Shown here piece after piece: positions 18,646 to 27,729 of a stretch of 64,000 bases of DNA. The notes beneath the pieces are model-generated. The model worked only from the letters and a program-made list of their open reading frames with translations. It was not told where the DNA came from and did no database searches. This DNA is from Rhodococcus rhodnii. Lineage in GTDB: Bacteria > Actinomycetota > Actinomycetes > Mycobacteriales > Pseudonocardiaceae. The stretch spans positions 1 to 64,000 of the forward strand of contig JOAA01000045.1 of assembly GCA_000720375.1 (NCBI GenBank), in the 5' to 3' direction. Position numbers and translations under genes: made by a program. Position 1 is the first letter of the stretch. Every line of letters starts with the position of its first letter.

Positions 18646-19857
18646 TCACGACTCGACTTGACCTGGCCGGACGATGTCAGCGATGTCAGCGAACGCCGCA
18701 ATGACCTGGTCGATCTGGGCTTCTGTGTGGGTGGCCATGTAGCTGGTGCGGAGCATTTCCCGGCCTGGGGCCACGCCTGGCGCCAGCACGGCGTTCGTGT
18801 AGACGCCGCGGTCCAGCAGCGCCTTCCAGGCGGTGACTGTTGTAAATGGGTCGCGAATAAGTATCGGCACGATGGGGCTCTCGCTTGTTCCGCAGTCGTA
18901 TCCCATCGCCCGCAGCTCCTTGCGGACTCGCTCCGCATGTTGCTGTGTGCGGATCGGGCGGTCGGGCTCGCTCTCCAGTACGTCGAGGGCTGCCAGTGCC
19001 GCTGCTGTGTTCGGCGGCGGCAGGGCCGCGCTGTACACCATCGACCGCGCATGGTGCCGCATGAAGTCGACTACCTCGGCCGAACCGGCGACCACGCCAC
19101 CCACCGATGCCAGTGACTTGCTGAACGTGCTCATGATCAGGTCAATATCGCCCACGCAGTTGAAATGGGCGGCGGTCCCTCGTCCACCGGGGCCGACCGT
19201 TCCCAGGCCATGGGCGTCGTCAACGTACACTCGGGCGCCGCGGCGGCGTGCCACGCTCACGATCTCCGGCAGTTTCGCGAGGTCGCCACTCATCGAGTAC
19301 ACCCCGTCCACGATCACCATGGCTGGCGTGTCCACGTACAGGTCCAGCACGGCTTCGAGGTCTGCGGGATCGTTGTGCCGGAAGCGTGCGAGTTGGGCAC
19401 CGGACATGTTCACCCCGTCAAGGACGGACGCATGGTCTTCCTTGTCGCATACGGCGATATGAGCCGAACCCAGCAGCGCGCTGATTGCTCCGACATTGCT
19501 TTGATAGCCGGTGGCGAACACCAGCGCGTCTTCCTTGCCCAGGAACCGTGCTAGCCGCTCCTCGAGTTCGACATGCATGGCCAGTGTGCCGTTCAGCAGT
19601 CTGTTGCCGGTGCAGGACGTGCCGAATCGCTGAACGGCGTCGATGGCCGCTGCGCGCACTCGCGGGTCGTAGGTGAGCCCGAGATAGTTGTTCGACCCGG
19701 CCATCACAAGGCGTTTACCTTCCATGACGACCTCGGTTCCTTCACTCTCCTCAAGCGGAAGGAAGTACGGATATACGCCTTGCGAGCGTCCCAGGGCGGC
19801 CATCTCGGCTATCGGGTCATTGGCCACGACATCGAAGACGTCGTTCACGGTGGTCAC
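18646..19857 (-). CDS. Stand-alone alpha-oxoamine synthase (serine palmitoyltransferase/KBL-like)
   Basis: A PLP-dependent fold-type I enzyme of 403 residues. Motifs include SNNYLGLTYDPRV, DKEDHASVLDG, VYVDDAHGLG and the PLP Lys in STFSKSLAS (about residue 247). It condenses an acyl thioester with an amino acid, losing CO2, to give an alpha-aminoketone. It resembles bacterial serine palmitoyltransferase more than BioF in YPYFLPLEES and the LNGT/HVELE block. GTG 19857 has GGAGAG upstream; GTG 19872 is an alternative. The gene sits at the end of the FAS-like operon and is the second such enzyme in the locus, distinct from the fused one. Confidence 0.88.
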   Translation of the reverse strand: MTTVNDVFDVVANDPIAEMAALGRSQGVYPYFLPLEESEGTEVVMEGKRLVMAGSNNYLGLTYDPRVRAAAIDAVQRFGTSCTGNRLLNGTLAMHVELEERLARFLGKEDALVFATGYQSNVGAISALLGSAHIAVCDKEDHASVLDGVNMSGAQLARFRHNDPADLEAVLDLYVDTPAMVIVDGVYSMSGDLAKLPEIVSVARRRGARVYVDDAHGLGTVGPGGRGTAAHFNCVGDIDLIMSTFSKSLASVGGVVAGSAEVVDFMRHHARSMVYSAALPPPNTAAALAALDVLESEPDRPIRTQQHAERVRKELRAMGYDCGTSESPIVPILIRDPFTTVTAWKALLDRGVYTNAVLAPGVAPGREMLRTSYMATHTEAQIDQVIAAFADIADIVRPGQVES

Positions 19858-19861
19858 TTGT

Positions 19862-20371
19862 TCACTCTCCACTTAGTCCTGATATTGCGGCGACCGAGCA
19901 GATCTCGCCGCCGTGCATGACCTGCCCCACGGTCGTCGCGAAAAGACCGTCCTCGACGACCTGGGCTATGACTTCGATCTCGCCGCCGGGAGGTACCGGC
20001 CGCGTGAACCGCGCAGCCTGTACATGCGTCATGGAGAAGCTCGTGACCGCACCGTCGCGGATGCCGCCGATGATGATGCCGGCCTGCCCGACGGTCTCGA
20101 TCTGCAGTGCCCCCGGGTATACTGGCCGGCCGGGGAAGTGCCCGGCGAATATCTCTCGTGCTCGCGCCAGGTCGTAGCGGGCGACTACGATGCCGCGTTC
20201 GCTGTCCAGCATGGTCACACGGTCCACAAGCAGGAACGGGTCCCGATGCGGCAACAGCGCTTTAATTTCGGCGCGGTCGAGCACAGTCGCCGTGGGCCGG
20301 TCGTCGACCAGCGGGCTTTTCTCGGCGCGCCGGTACAGAGCCGCGATCTCGTCGGTCATCGTGGCGATCAT
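19862..20371 (-). CDS. FabZ-like 3-hydroxyacyl-ACP dehydratase
   Basis: A 169-residue hot-dog-fold dehydratase. The FabZ signature LPHRDPFLLVDRV is present, with catalytic His in GHFPGRPVYPG and Glu in LQIETVGQAG. It removes water from 3-hydroxyacyl-ACP. The ATG overlaps the stop of the preceding enoyl reductase gene (ATGA). It supplies the dehydration step of the discrete elongation set. Confidence 0.9.
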   Translation of the reverse strand: MIATMTDEIAALYRRAEKSPLVDDRPTATVLDRAEIKALLPHRDPFLLVDRVTMLDSERGIVVARYDLARAREIFAGHFPGRPVYPGALQIETVGQAGIIIGGIRDGAVTSFSMTHVQAARFTRPVPPGGEIEVIAQVVEDGLFATTVGQVMHGGEICSVAAISGLSGE

Positions 20372-21219
20372 TGGACCTCCGTCCCAATACCGGCGACCAA
20401 TGCCGCGCCATTGTCGGGCAACTCGATCCTTTCGTTGCGGCCGACGAGAAATGCCGCTGGGCCAAGCAGTGACACGCCTTCATCCACCCTCAAGACGTGA
20501 CCGGTGACCGAGTCAAGCAGTCCGGACGACAAGGCTACGCAGGCCCGGCCGACACCGTGTGGGTCCATCAGGATGTCGATGCGCTCCTCGAGGACCTTTT
20601 TCACGACGGCTTCGCCGATGACCGCCCGTGCGCTGGGCGTATCGACATAGCCGGCACGCACGACATTCACGCGGACGCCATGCGGCTTGAGCCGCAACGC
20701 GAGATATCGGCAGAGCGTTTCGAGAGCGGCTTTGGACACACCGGCCTGGTCGTACATGTCGTGGCAGACTTCGGCGCCGTCACTCGATATCGCCATGACG
20801 TATCGTGGGTACGAGCCGAACGCGGCATGTGCGCTTTGCACCAGGTCGACGACGGGCCATGCCGAATAGCCGAGTGACAGTTCCATGCTGGACCTCTTCA
20901 GGTCATCGATGGTGTTGACGGCCTTCGCGAAGGACACGTTGCTGACCACGGCGTGAAGCTGACCGGTCTTTGACTTGATGTGGGCCATCAGGGCGCGCGT
21001 CGCGGCGGGGTCGCTCGCGTCGGCCTCAACGACAACCGGCGGTGGAAGTCCCACGGCGTCGAACTCACGAGCGAGCTCAGTCTCGTCGACGCTGCCCCAT
21101 CGGTGCGTGACGAACACACTTGCGTTGGCACGCGCGAACTCCATGGCTACGGCCTTGCCGAGGCCACGCGTGCCTCCGGTCACCAGAGCCGCCCGGCCGG
21201 CGAAGTCTGGCTTGATCAT
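20368..21219 (-). CDS. FabL-like enoyl-ACP reductase (SDR)
   Basis: A 283-residue SDR. It has the nucleotide-binding TGGTRGLGKAVA. The active-site Tyr-x6-Lys (MYDQAGVSKAALE) is the spacing of FabI/FabL enoyl reductases rather than the Tyr-x3-Lys of ketoreductases; the sequence around it closely recalls FabL. Predicted role: NAD(P)H reduction of enoyl-ACP. The ATG overlaps the ECH2 stop. Confidence 0.8.
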   Translation of the reverse strand: MIKPDFAGRAALVTGGTRGLGKAVAMEFARANASVFVTHRWGSVDETELAREFDAVGLPPPVVVEADASDPAATRALMAHIKSKTGQLHAVVSNVSFAKAVNTIDDLKRSSMELSLGYSAWPVVDLVQSAHAAFGSYPRYVMAISSDGAEVCHDMYDQAGVSKAALETLCRYLALRLKPHGVRVNVVRAGYVDTPSARAVIGEAVVKKVLEERIDILMDPHGVGRACVALSSGLLDSVTGHVLRVDEGVSLLGPAAFLVGRNERIELPDNGAALVAGIGTEVQ

Positions 21220-22004
21220 GTTGTTTCCTTTCCGTGGCCGGCGACGACCGGCGCGGGGTAGCTCTCGTCAATGCGTGTGCGGGTCTCCGGATGGCCGAAC
21301 ACCGCCGTATGCATGGCGAGTTCATCTGCGATCGCACGTTCAAGCTGGGCACGACGTCGCGTCGTGATTTGTCCTTTGAGAAGCCCCATCGCTGTCCGGG
21401 GTGCCTGGGCCATCTCACTGGCGAGCGCGTACGTCCGGTCTCGGACGTCACTACGAGGCGCTACGGCGTGCGACAGCGGTATCCCCGCTTCGCGGATCTC
21501 TCGACCTTTGACCATTCGCCCGGTGAGCAAGAGGTCCCGTGCGAGCGGCACCCCGAAGACCTCTTCGAGCAGTACTGTCGAACCCATACCCGGCGTGAAG
21601 CCGAGAGCGAGGAAATTGGCTCCGTAGAGCGACTCGTTGGCCAGTACGGCGACATCACACCACAGTCCGAGCATCAGACCACCGCCGACCGCGTGCCCCG
21701 TCATCATCGCGAGCGTCGGGATCTCCAGGCTCAGCAGCAGTCGGGGAAAACCGCCCATCAACCGCGCGATGGCCTGAGGTGCGTCGGCGTCGAGCAGCAT
21801 GTCGCGGGTCGCTCCGCTACAGAAGTGCTGCTCGCCACCTTCGAGCACCAAGGCACGAATGGACGGATCACGCTTGATGACATCGACAGCATTCGTGAGT
21901 GCCGTCAGGGCAGCCTCGCCGACATGGGGAGTTTCGTCGGTGGTGATCCGCAAAGTGGCTACGCCGTCAGCGGTTTGTTCGAGTCCGTACAGTGCGCTGG
22001 TCAC
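21216..22004 (-). CDS. ECH2-type enoyl-CoA hydratase-like decarboxylase (beta-branching)
   Basis: A 262-residue crotonase-fold protein. It carries HFCSGATRDML, GHAVGGGLMLGLWCD and ESLYGANFLALGFTPGMG, a block characteristic of the PksI/CurF ECH2 family. That family decarboxylates the 3-methylglutaconyl-ACP intermediate in polyketide beta-branching. The GTG start overlaps the preceding stop (GTGA). With the HMGS homologue and ECH1 in the same operon it completes the cassette. Confidence 0.85.
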   Translation of the reverse strand: MTSALYGLEQTADGVATLRITTDETPHVGEAALTALTNAVDVIKRDPSIRALVLEGGEQHFCSGATRDMLLDADAPQAIARLMGGFPRLLLSLEIPTLAMMTGHAVGGGLMLGLWCDVAVLANESLYGANFLALGFTPGMGSTVLLEEVFGVPLARDLLLTGRMVKGREIREAGIPLSHAVAPRSDVRDRTYALASEMAQAPRTAMGLLKGQITTRRRAQLERAIADELAMHTAVFGHPETRTRIDESYPAPVVAGHGKETT

Positions 22005-22771
22005 ATCGCCACCTCTGCCAAGCCGCCAGTGGCCGATACGGCCTCACCGTTGATGTATCCGGCGCGCGCCGAGGCCAGGAACAGTACTGCCGCGGCGATT
22101 TCTTCCGGCCTTGCGTTGCGCCGCAAGGGGGTCGCCTCAAGCAGCAGTCGGCGCAGACCCTCATCGAAGTGCTGGGTGAGGTCCGTTTCCACGTACCCCA
22201 CAGTCACCAGGTTCGCGATGATGGACTTGTGGCCGTACTCCTTCGCGATCGTCCGAGTGAGCCCGAGCAGTCCACCCTTGCTCGCCGCGTACGCCGCCTG
22301 GGATGTCGCACCGTGTTGCGACAACGAACTGATCGACACGATCCGTCCACCGCTGCCCTGTACCAAGAACTCCCGGACAGCTCGACGGCAGATGAGAAAA
22401 GCGCCGGTCAGATTCGTGGCGATCACATCGTCGAACGCCTCGGTCGTGGTGTGCACCAGCAGCGCGTCACGGTTGATTCCGGCGTTGTTGACCACGACAT
22501 CCACTCGGTCGAACCGGTCGACGACCGCGTCGAACAGGTCCTCGACGTCGGACTCGCTGGCCACGTCCGCGGCGACCGCAAGGGCACGGTCCTTGTCGGC
22601 CAGGCTCTCCACCTGGGCGATGACCTCATCAGTCGCAGGTCCAAGCTTCCGTGCGCAAAAAGCCACCCGTGCACCCGCCGCAGCAGCCGCGAGCACGACC
22701 GCACGGCCGATACCGCGGGATCCGCCCGTGACGACCACGACCTTGTCGTGCATAGGTCCAGGAGCAGTCAC
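22001..22771 (-). CDS. FabG-like 3-oxoacyl-ACP reductase (second copy)
   Basis: A 256-residue SDR with TGGSRGIGRAV, NNAG (VVNNAGINRD) and catalytic Ser-Tyr-Lys (ISSLSQHG, YAASKGG). I chose GTG 22771 because it overlaps the ECH1 stop and has AAGGAGAG upstream; ATG 22753 is the alternative. Predicted to reduce 3-oxoacyl-ACP. Two FabG copies in one operon suggest action on different intermediates. Confidence 0.88.
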   Translation of the reverse strand: MTAPGPMHDKVVVVTGGSRGIGRAVVLAAAAAGARVAFCARKLGPATDEVIAQVESLADKDRALAVAADVASESDVEDLFDAVVDRFDRVDVVVNNAGINRDALLVHTTTEAFDDVIATNLTGAFLICRRAVREFLVQGSGGRIVSISSLSQHGATSQAAYAASKGGLLGLTRTIAKEYGHKSIIANLVTVGYVETDLTQHFDEGLRRLLLEATPLRRNARPEEIAAAVLFLASARAGYINGEAVSATGGLAEVAM

Positions 22772-23517
22772 AGCTCTCCTTCGCTGTCGTCGAGCCACGG
22801 TGGCTCACCGGCCGCCATCCGTACGATTCGCCTCTGCGTTTCGGCTGTCGTAAACAGCTTTGCGAACCGGCGCAATGCCTCGGCGTCGGCGTCCGGTGCG
22901 TCCCTCTCCGCGCTCGTTATCTTGACTTCCTGCTGTGCACGAGCATCCGTGCGCAGCCATCGGCGTGCGTGCCGGGCAACCGCGACGTCGAGGTCGTCGG
23001 CAATCTCGTCAACCAGGCCAATCCGTAGTGCTGTACGCGCGTCGACGGTCCCACCGTCGAGTGCGAGCAGCCGGGCCTTGGCCACACCAACGCGTTGTGT
23101 GAGGTAGGGCAGCGCCACCGCGGGAATAAGTCCAACCAGGACTTCGGGAAGCCCGAATGTGGACCTTGGCGTCGCGATCACCAGATCGGCCGCGGCCACC
23201 AGCCCGAGTCCGCCGCCAAGCGCGACACCGTCGACCAAGGCGACGACTGGGCATGCAGCGCGTTCGAGTGCCTGCAGCATAGCCGCGTAGCTACGCTGGC
23301 CGGCCGCAATTTCCGCATCTGTCCGATCCTCGGCTCGGTCCGACAGACGGTCCAAGTCCAAGCCTTCGCAGAACGCGCCCGCTTCGCCTTCGACGGTGAT
23401 GTAGCGAGCCTTCGCCCCGGTCACGGTGATCGCGACGTGTTCGGCAAACGGGCCGGTGATCGTGGGCCGGCCGGACGCGGCCGACAGCGTAATCCGAAGT
23501 CGTTCGTTCACGGTCAC
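22768..23517 (-). CDS. ECH1-type enoyl-CoA hydratase-like dehydratase (beta-branching)
   Basis: A 249-residue crotonase-fold protein with VEGEAGAFCEGLDL and the oxyanion-hole region ALVDGVALGGGLGLVAAADLV, followed by LPEVLVGLIPAV. This matches the PksH/CurE ECH1 group that dehydrates HMG-ACP to 3-methylglutaconyl-ACP. The GTG start shares bases with the HMGS stop (GTGA). The adjacent HMGS and ECH2 genes make this assignment stronger than sequence alone would. Confidence 0.82.
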   Translation of the reverse strand: MTVNERLRITLSAASGRPTITGPFAEHVAITVTGAKARYITVEGEAGAFCEGLDLDRLSDRAEDRTDAEIAAGQRSYAAMLQALERAACPVVALVDGVALGGGLGLVAAADLVIATPRSTFGLPEVLVGLIPAVALPYLTQRVGVAKARLLALDGGTVDARTALRIGLVDEIADDLDVAVARHARRWLRTDARAQQEVKITSAERDAPDADAEALRRFAKLFTTAETQRRIVRMAAGEPPWLDDSEGEL

Positions 23518-24731
23518 ATCCAGCCGTATGTCCGGTAGTAGTCGCGCACGTCCTCGAGGACCAGCCGTGCCCGGCCGGTGTAAGCCACATCGAGAAGCCC
23601 TGGCACGAGTGATGTGTCGGGCTTGAAATGCGCTTCGGTCAGGCTCCGCTCGGTGTCCAGCACAATCCGTTCGTACACGGCCAGATCCACCTGCCTGCGG
23701 CTGGCGAGGTGCCGGCCGATCTGGTGGCGGCCAACGGTTTCGCGCGCGGCCGCACCGAACCGGCCACTGAAGAACTCGGCACAGGAACCGGAACCGTACG
23801 AGTACAAGCCGATCCGCTCGCCGGCCGCGACCGACGGCGCGTGATCCACCAGCGCGGCCAGTGCTGCCCACAAACTCCCCGAGTATGTGTTCCCGAGTTC
23901 CTGACAGTACTTCAGCGAAGGCCGGACCATCCGCTCGAAGCTCTCAGCCACGGCGCTCGGTTCCACATCCGGCCGATGGGCCTCGACGACGAGTCCGTGC
24001 GCCTGCTGAACGAGTGGAGTGATCGGCGTGTGATAGATGACATGGCTGAAGGTGTCGAGCACGTCAGCGCCGACGTCTTCGCGATAGCCATCCCACGCCA
24101 GTTCCAGCAGGTCTAGATATGCGCCCAGAGAAAGTCCAGAATGGATGGTCTCAAGGGATGGGGTCGGCCGCATCACGTCGTAGACCTCCCGCGCGGCCAC
24201 ACCACTTGCCGGCTCGAACGCGAGCACCCGTGGTTCGGCCGCGACAACCATGGCGACGGCGCCCGCACCCTCGGCCGGCTCCCCGGGATCGTAAAACAGT
24301 CGCCGGGCCATGTCGGTCGTGATCACGAGCGCTCGGCGGGTGGGATTGCACTGCACCCACGCGCTTGCCAGCCGCAGTGCGGCCGTGCCAGCGTAGCAGG
24401 CGTGCTTGACTTCGAGATGCCGGCAGCGATGTGAGAGCTGGAGGTACTTGTGAACATAGGAGCTCAGCGGTTTCGCATAGTCCACACCGGACTCTGTCGC
24501 TACCACCAGTAGCCCGTAACGGTCCGGGTCATCCGGATCAGTAAGCGGGCGCGCGGCATTCACAGCCAAGGTGACCGGGTCTTCGAAACTCGGCGGCAAG
24601 GATCGGCGCACCAGTTGCAGTCTCCGGATCTCACGATCGGAGGTACCACGGGCCGATGCGAGCACGGCGGCGTCCACAGCCAGTGTGCTGCCATAGAGAG
24701 TGAGGTCGTCGATACCAACTGCCAACTGCAT
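23514..24731 (-). CDS. HMG-CoA synthase homologue (HCS) for polyketide beta-branching
   Basis: A 405-residue thiolase-fold enzyme. The catalytic Glu (VATESGVDYAKP), Cys (KHACYAGTAAL, about residue 111) and His (VIYHTPITPLVQQAH) of the HMG-synthase family are all present. In polyketide clusters such proteins add acetyl-ACP to a beta-keto thioester to start branching. ATG 24731 has AAGGAAG upstream; ATG 24752 overlaps the previous stop as an alternative. It is embedded among ACP, KS, ECH1 and ECH2 genes, which argues against a mevalonate role. Confidence 0.92.
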   Translation of the reverse strand: MQLAVGIDDLTLYGSTLAVDAAVLASARGTSDREIRRLQLVRRSLPPSFEDPVTLAVNAARPLTDPDDPDRYGLLVVATESGVDYAKPLSSYVHKYLQLSHRCRHLEVKHACYAGTAALRLASAWVQCNPTRRALVITTDMARRLFYDPGEPAEGAGAVAMVVAAEPRVLAFEPASGVAAREVYDVMRPTPSLETIHSGLSLGAYLDLLELAWDGYREDVGADVLDTFSHVIYHTPITPLVQQAHGLVVEAHRPDVEPSAVAESFERMVRPSLKYCQELGNTYSGSLWAALAALVDHAPSVAAGERIGLYSYGSGSCAEFFSGRFGAAARETVGRHQIGRHLASRRQVDLAVYERIVLDTERSLTEAHFKPDTSLVPGLLDVAYTGRARLVLEDVRDYYRTYGWM

Positions 24732-24748
24732 AGGTGCTTCCTTCGACG

Positions 24749-25519
24749 TCATGAGGTCATCCGCGGCACGTCACGTACCGCTCCTGCCACATACACCGCG
24801 TCACCCGTCACGAACGATGCCTCATCTGATGCCAGAAAGAGGACGGTCCCCGCGACTTCCTCCGCGAGCCCGAACCGCCCGTAGGGTGAGAGCTGAGCCA
24901 GCGCTGCCCGAGCAGTCGCACGGTATCCGGTGGTCATGTCGGTCTCGACGAACCCGGGAACGACCGCATTGCACAAGATCCGGCGGCGACCGTACTCTTT
25001 GGCCACACTCCGGGTCAGTGACAGCAAAGCGGACTTGGAGGCCGCATAGCTTGCCGCTCCCGCGAGACCGTTGGCCGTGAACGAAGCCACGTTCACAATC
25101 CGGCCACCATTGCCCTGGGCCAGCATCTCGTCCACCGCGCGACGGCATACCACGAACGGACCACGAAGGTTGACGTCCAGTACGTACCGCCAGTCCTCGA
25201 GAGTGGTCTGCACGAGCAACGAGTCACGAGTGACACCGGCGTTGTTCACCACGACGTGCACCTCGTCCAGCCATCCGAGGGCGTTGTCGAACAACCGCTC
25301 GACATCTGCCTCCACGGCGACATCCGCCGGGACGAACCGCGCCTGACCGCCCGCCGCACGGGCAGCGGCCTCGACCTCGGCTCCGACAGGCGCGGATTCA
25401 CCGCGTCCACAGAACACCACGCGGGCGCCTTCGGCGGCAGCGCCGAGCACGATCGCCCGCCCGATGCCACGCGTACCTCCGGTGACAACAAAACCCTTGC
25501 CGTCAAACCGGCCCGACAT
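24749..25519 (-). CDS. FabG-like 3-oxoacyl-ACP reductase (first copy)
   Basis: A 256-residue SDR with TGGTRGIGRAI, NNAGVTRDSL and catalytic Ser and Tyr-x3-Lys (VASFTANG, SYAASKSALL). ATG 25519 has GAGAGG upstream and lies inside the end of the FabD gene. Predicted 3-oxoacyl-ACP reduction with NADPH. Confidence 0.88.
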   Translation of the reverse strand: MSGRFDGKGFVVTGGTRGIGRAIVLGAAAEGARVVFCGRGESAPVGAEVEAAARAAGGQARFVPADVAVEADVERLFDNALGWLDEVHVVVNNAGVTRDSLLVQTTLEDWRYVLDVNLRGPFVVCRRAVDEMLAQGNGGRIVNVASFTANGLAGAASYAASKSALLSLTRSVAKEYGRRRILCNAVVPGFVETDMTTGYRATARAALAQLSPYGRFGLAEEVAGTVLFLASDEASFVTGDAVYVAGAVRDVPRMTS

Positions 25520-26438
25520 GTGCACCTCTCATATCGCTCGCCGCGGCCGCGGTCTCCTCGAACGTCGCGCGTGGGACGTCCGGAATGGTCAGCGCTGCGA
25601 ACTTCAGCCCCGCGGTACCCGGTCCGCACCCGATCACACGCTGAACGCCCAGCTCTACCAGGGTGCGCAGGCTGTCATCGAACAGCACCGGCGCTTCAAT
25701 CTGGTCCACAAGGGACTTCCGGACCGCGTCGGCGTCGCGCAACGGCTGCGCTGTGACGTTGTCCACCACAGGAATCCTCGGCGTCTGTACTGGTGTTTCG
25801 GCCACCAGTCGAGCAAACCGCGGAACCATCGGCGCAAGGAGCGCGCTGTGGAACGGCGCACTCACCGGCAGGGCGACAACACCGCCGCCAAAGTCCTCGC
25901 AGGCGTCCGCAGCGACCGCGACGGCGTCTGCTTCTCCGGAGAGAACGGCTCGGCCGGGTGCGTTGAAGCAGGCCACACCAACCACACCGTGCTCGTTGCC
26001 GAGCTTGCACGCCACCGCGAGCACCTCCCGCGGCAAGCCCGAGACAGCCACCATCGCTCCGGCTCCGCGCGGGACAGCCCGCTGCATCAGCTGCCCACGT
26101 ACCGCGACGAGTCGCACCGCATCGCTGAAATTCAGCGCTCCGGCGATCACCAAGGCGGTGTATTGGCCGAGGCTGTGTCCCGCGAGTGCCGTTGGCCAGA
26201 CGCCACGCGCCATCAGGTGTCCTGCTTGCGCGACACCGAGTGTCAGCAGCGCAGGTTGCGCGATCTCAGTGCTTCGCAGTACCTCCTCGGGCCCTTCCTC
26301 GATCCACCGCGACAACGGCTGGCCCAGTGCCTCGTCCGCTGCGGCGAACTTGGCGCGACAGGCCGCGCAGGCAGCGGTCAGGTCGGCGCCCATGCCGACC
26401 CGTTCGCTGCCTTGCCCTACGAACAGGAACGCGTTCAT
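25503..26438 (-). CDS. FabD-like malonyl-CoA:ACP acyltransferase
   Basis: A 311-residue acyltransferase with FVGQGSERVGMG, the active Ser in AGHSLGQ (about residue 88) and PFHS (VSAPFHSALL). It would load malonyl onto the free ACP of this operon and perhaps the HMGS donor ACP. The ATG overlaps the KS stop (ATGA). Confidence 0.9.
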   Translation of the reverse strand: MNAFLFVGQGSERVGMGADLTAACAACRAKFAAADEALGQPLSRWIEEGPEEVLRSTEIAQPALLTLGVAQAGHLMARGVWPTALAGHSLGQYTALVIAGALNFSDAVRLVAVRGQLMQRAVPRGAGAMVAVSGLPREVLAVACKLGNEHGVVGVACFNAPGRAVLSGEADAVAVAADACEDFGGGVVALPVSAPFHSALLAPMVPRFARLVAETPVQTPRIPVVDNVTAQPLRDADAVRKSLVDQIEAPVLFDDSLRTLVELGVQRVIGCGPGTAGLKFAALTIPDVPRATFEETAAAASDMRGAHVGPV

Positions 26439-27721
26439 CCTGGACATCCCACGACTAGGCACGAGTTGATCCCGCCGAAACCGAACGAGTTCGAGATCGC
26501 CACAGTGACGGCGTGCTCACGGGCCTCGTTCGGGACGAAGTCCAGATCGAGCTCCGGGTCCTTCTCGTCCTGGTTGATCGTCGGGTGCAGAACGCCATGC
26601 TGGATCTGCAGCGTCGTGGCGATCAGTTCGAGGACTCCAGCCGAGGTGAGGCTGTGCCCGATCATCGACTTCGTCGCGTTCACCGGAACACTGCGCGCCC
26701 GGTCGCCGAGGACGGCCTTGACCGCAGCCACCTCGACCGCGTCACCCAGCGGCGTCGACGTCGCATGGGCATTGACGTAGTCGACCTGCTCCGCGCGGAC
26801 ACGCGCATCCAGCAGTGCGTTGCGCATCGCACGCTCCTGCCCGTCCTGGTGTGGCCGGGTCTGCCGAGAACCATCCGACGCCGCAGCGCCACCGAGCAGT
26901 TCCGCGTAGACGGTCGCGCCGCGCCGGCGGGCGCTCACCATCGTCTCGATCACCACCGCGCCCGCACCCTCACTGGGCACGAAACCCTCCCGCCGGGCAT
27001 CGAAGGGCCGGCTCGCGCGAGCCGGATCATCGTTGAACGACCGGAAGGTCAGCGCCTCGATCTCCACCCATGAGTGGATGACCGCAGGCTCCATGGCAAC
27101 CGGGGCACCCGTGACGACGACCACGTCCGCCCGGCCGGACCGAATCATGTCCAGTCCACTGAGGACAGCCAAGTTGCCGCTCGCACACGCGCCGCCGACC
27201 ATCAGGCTCGGCCCGCGCAGCTGCAACAGCTCGCAGACCAGACCGACGACGTCGGTGTCCAGGACCACCATCCCCAGCAGGGGGGCCATGTACTCGGGAT
27301 CGTCGACGAAGATACGGCTGTTCTCCGTGATCATCGGCGTGTTCAGGTTGTGACCGGCCAGCACGTGCCCGACTCGATCAGGATCGACCGTGACGCGACC
27401 AAGCCCGGCGTCGACGTACGCCTGGACCGCGGCAGACGCTGCCAACTGCCCGGAAAGCGGCGTGATGCGAAGGAGTCTCTTGACTGCCTTCGTCAGCTCG
27501 GCGTCATACCCACGACCCACACGGTCCAGATGATCGTGGTAGTCGAAGTCGCTCAGGTCACCAGCGACCCGGCACTCCACACGCTCGTCCATGTTCTTCC
27601 AGTTCGTGATCCCCGACCGTCCGGCGAGAAGCCCTGCCCAGAACTCGGGAACGCTCTCGCCGAGACACGTCACCACACCCATGCCGGAGATCACGACACG
27701 CTGATCAACAGTCCGTTCCAT
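26435..27721 (-). CDS. FabF-like ketosynthase with intact Cys-His-His
   Basis: A 428-residue condensing enzyme. The active Cys lies in GGACASGN (about residue 178), with His in NAHATSTPLGD and in SMIGHSLTSAG. ATG 27721 has GAGG upstream. In canonical beta-branching cassettes the stand-alone KS has lost its Cys and only decarboxylates malonyl-ACP; here Cys is kept. It could therefore elongate chains, generate acetyl-ACP by decarboxylation, or both. It follows the ACP gene directly. Confidence 0.9.
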   Translation of the reverse strand: MERTVDQRVVISGMGVVTCLGESVPEFWAGLLAGRSGITNWKNMDERVECRVAGDLSDFDYHDHLDRVGRGYDAELTKAVKRLLRITPLSGQLAASAAVQAYVDAGLGRVTVDPDRVGHVLAGHNLNTPMITENSRIFVDDPEYMAPLLGMVVLDTDVVGLVCELLQLRGPSLMVGGACASGNLAVLSGLDMIRSGRADVVVVTGAPVAMEPAVIHSWVEIEALTFRSFNDDPARASRPFDARREGFVPSEGAGAVVIETMVSARRRGATVYAELLGGAAASDGSRQTRPHQDGQERAMRNALLDARVRAEQVDYVNAHATSTPLGDAVEVAAVKAVLGDRARSVPVNATKSMIGHSLTSAGVLELIATTLQIQHGVLHPTINQDEKDPELDLDFVPNEAREHAVTVAISNSFGFGGINSCLVVGCPG

Positions 27722-27729
27722 CAGGCACC

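Noticed and set aside
23514..24731. Assignment of the HMG-synthase homologue to the mevalonate pathway
   Set aside because: No other mevalonate genes are present, and it is coupled to ACP, ECH1 and ECH2 genes.
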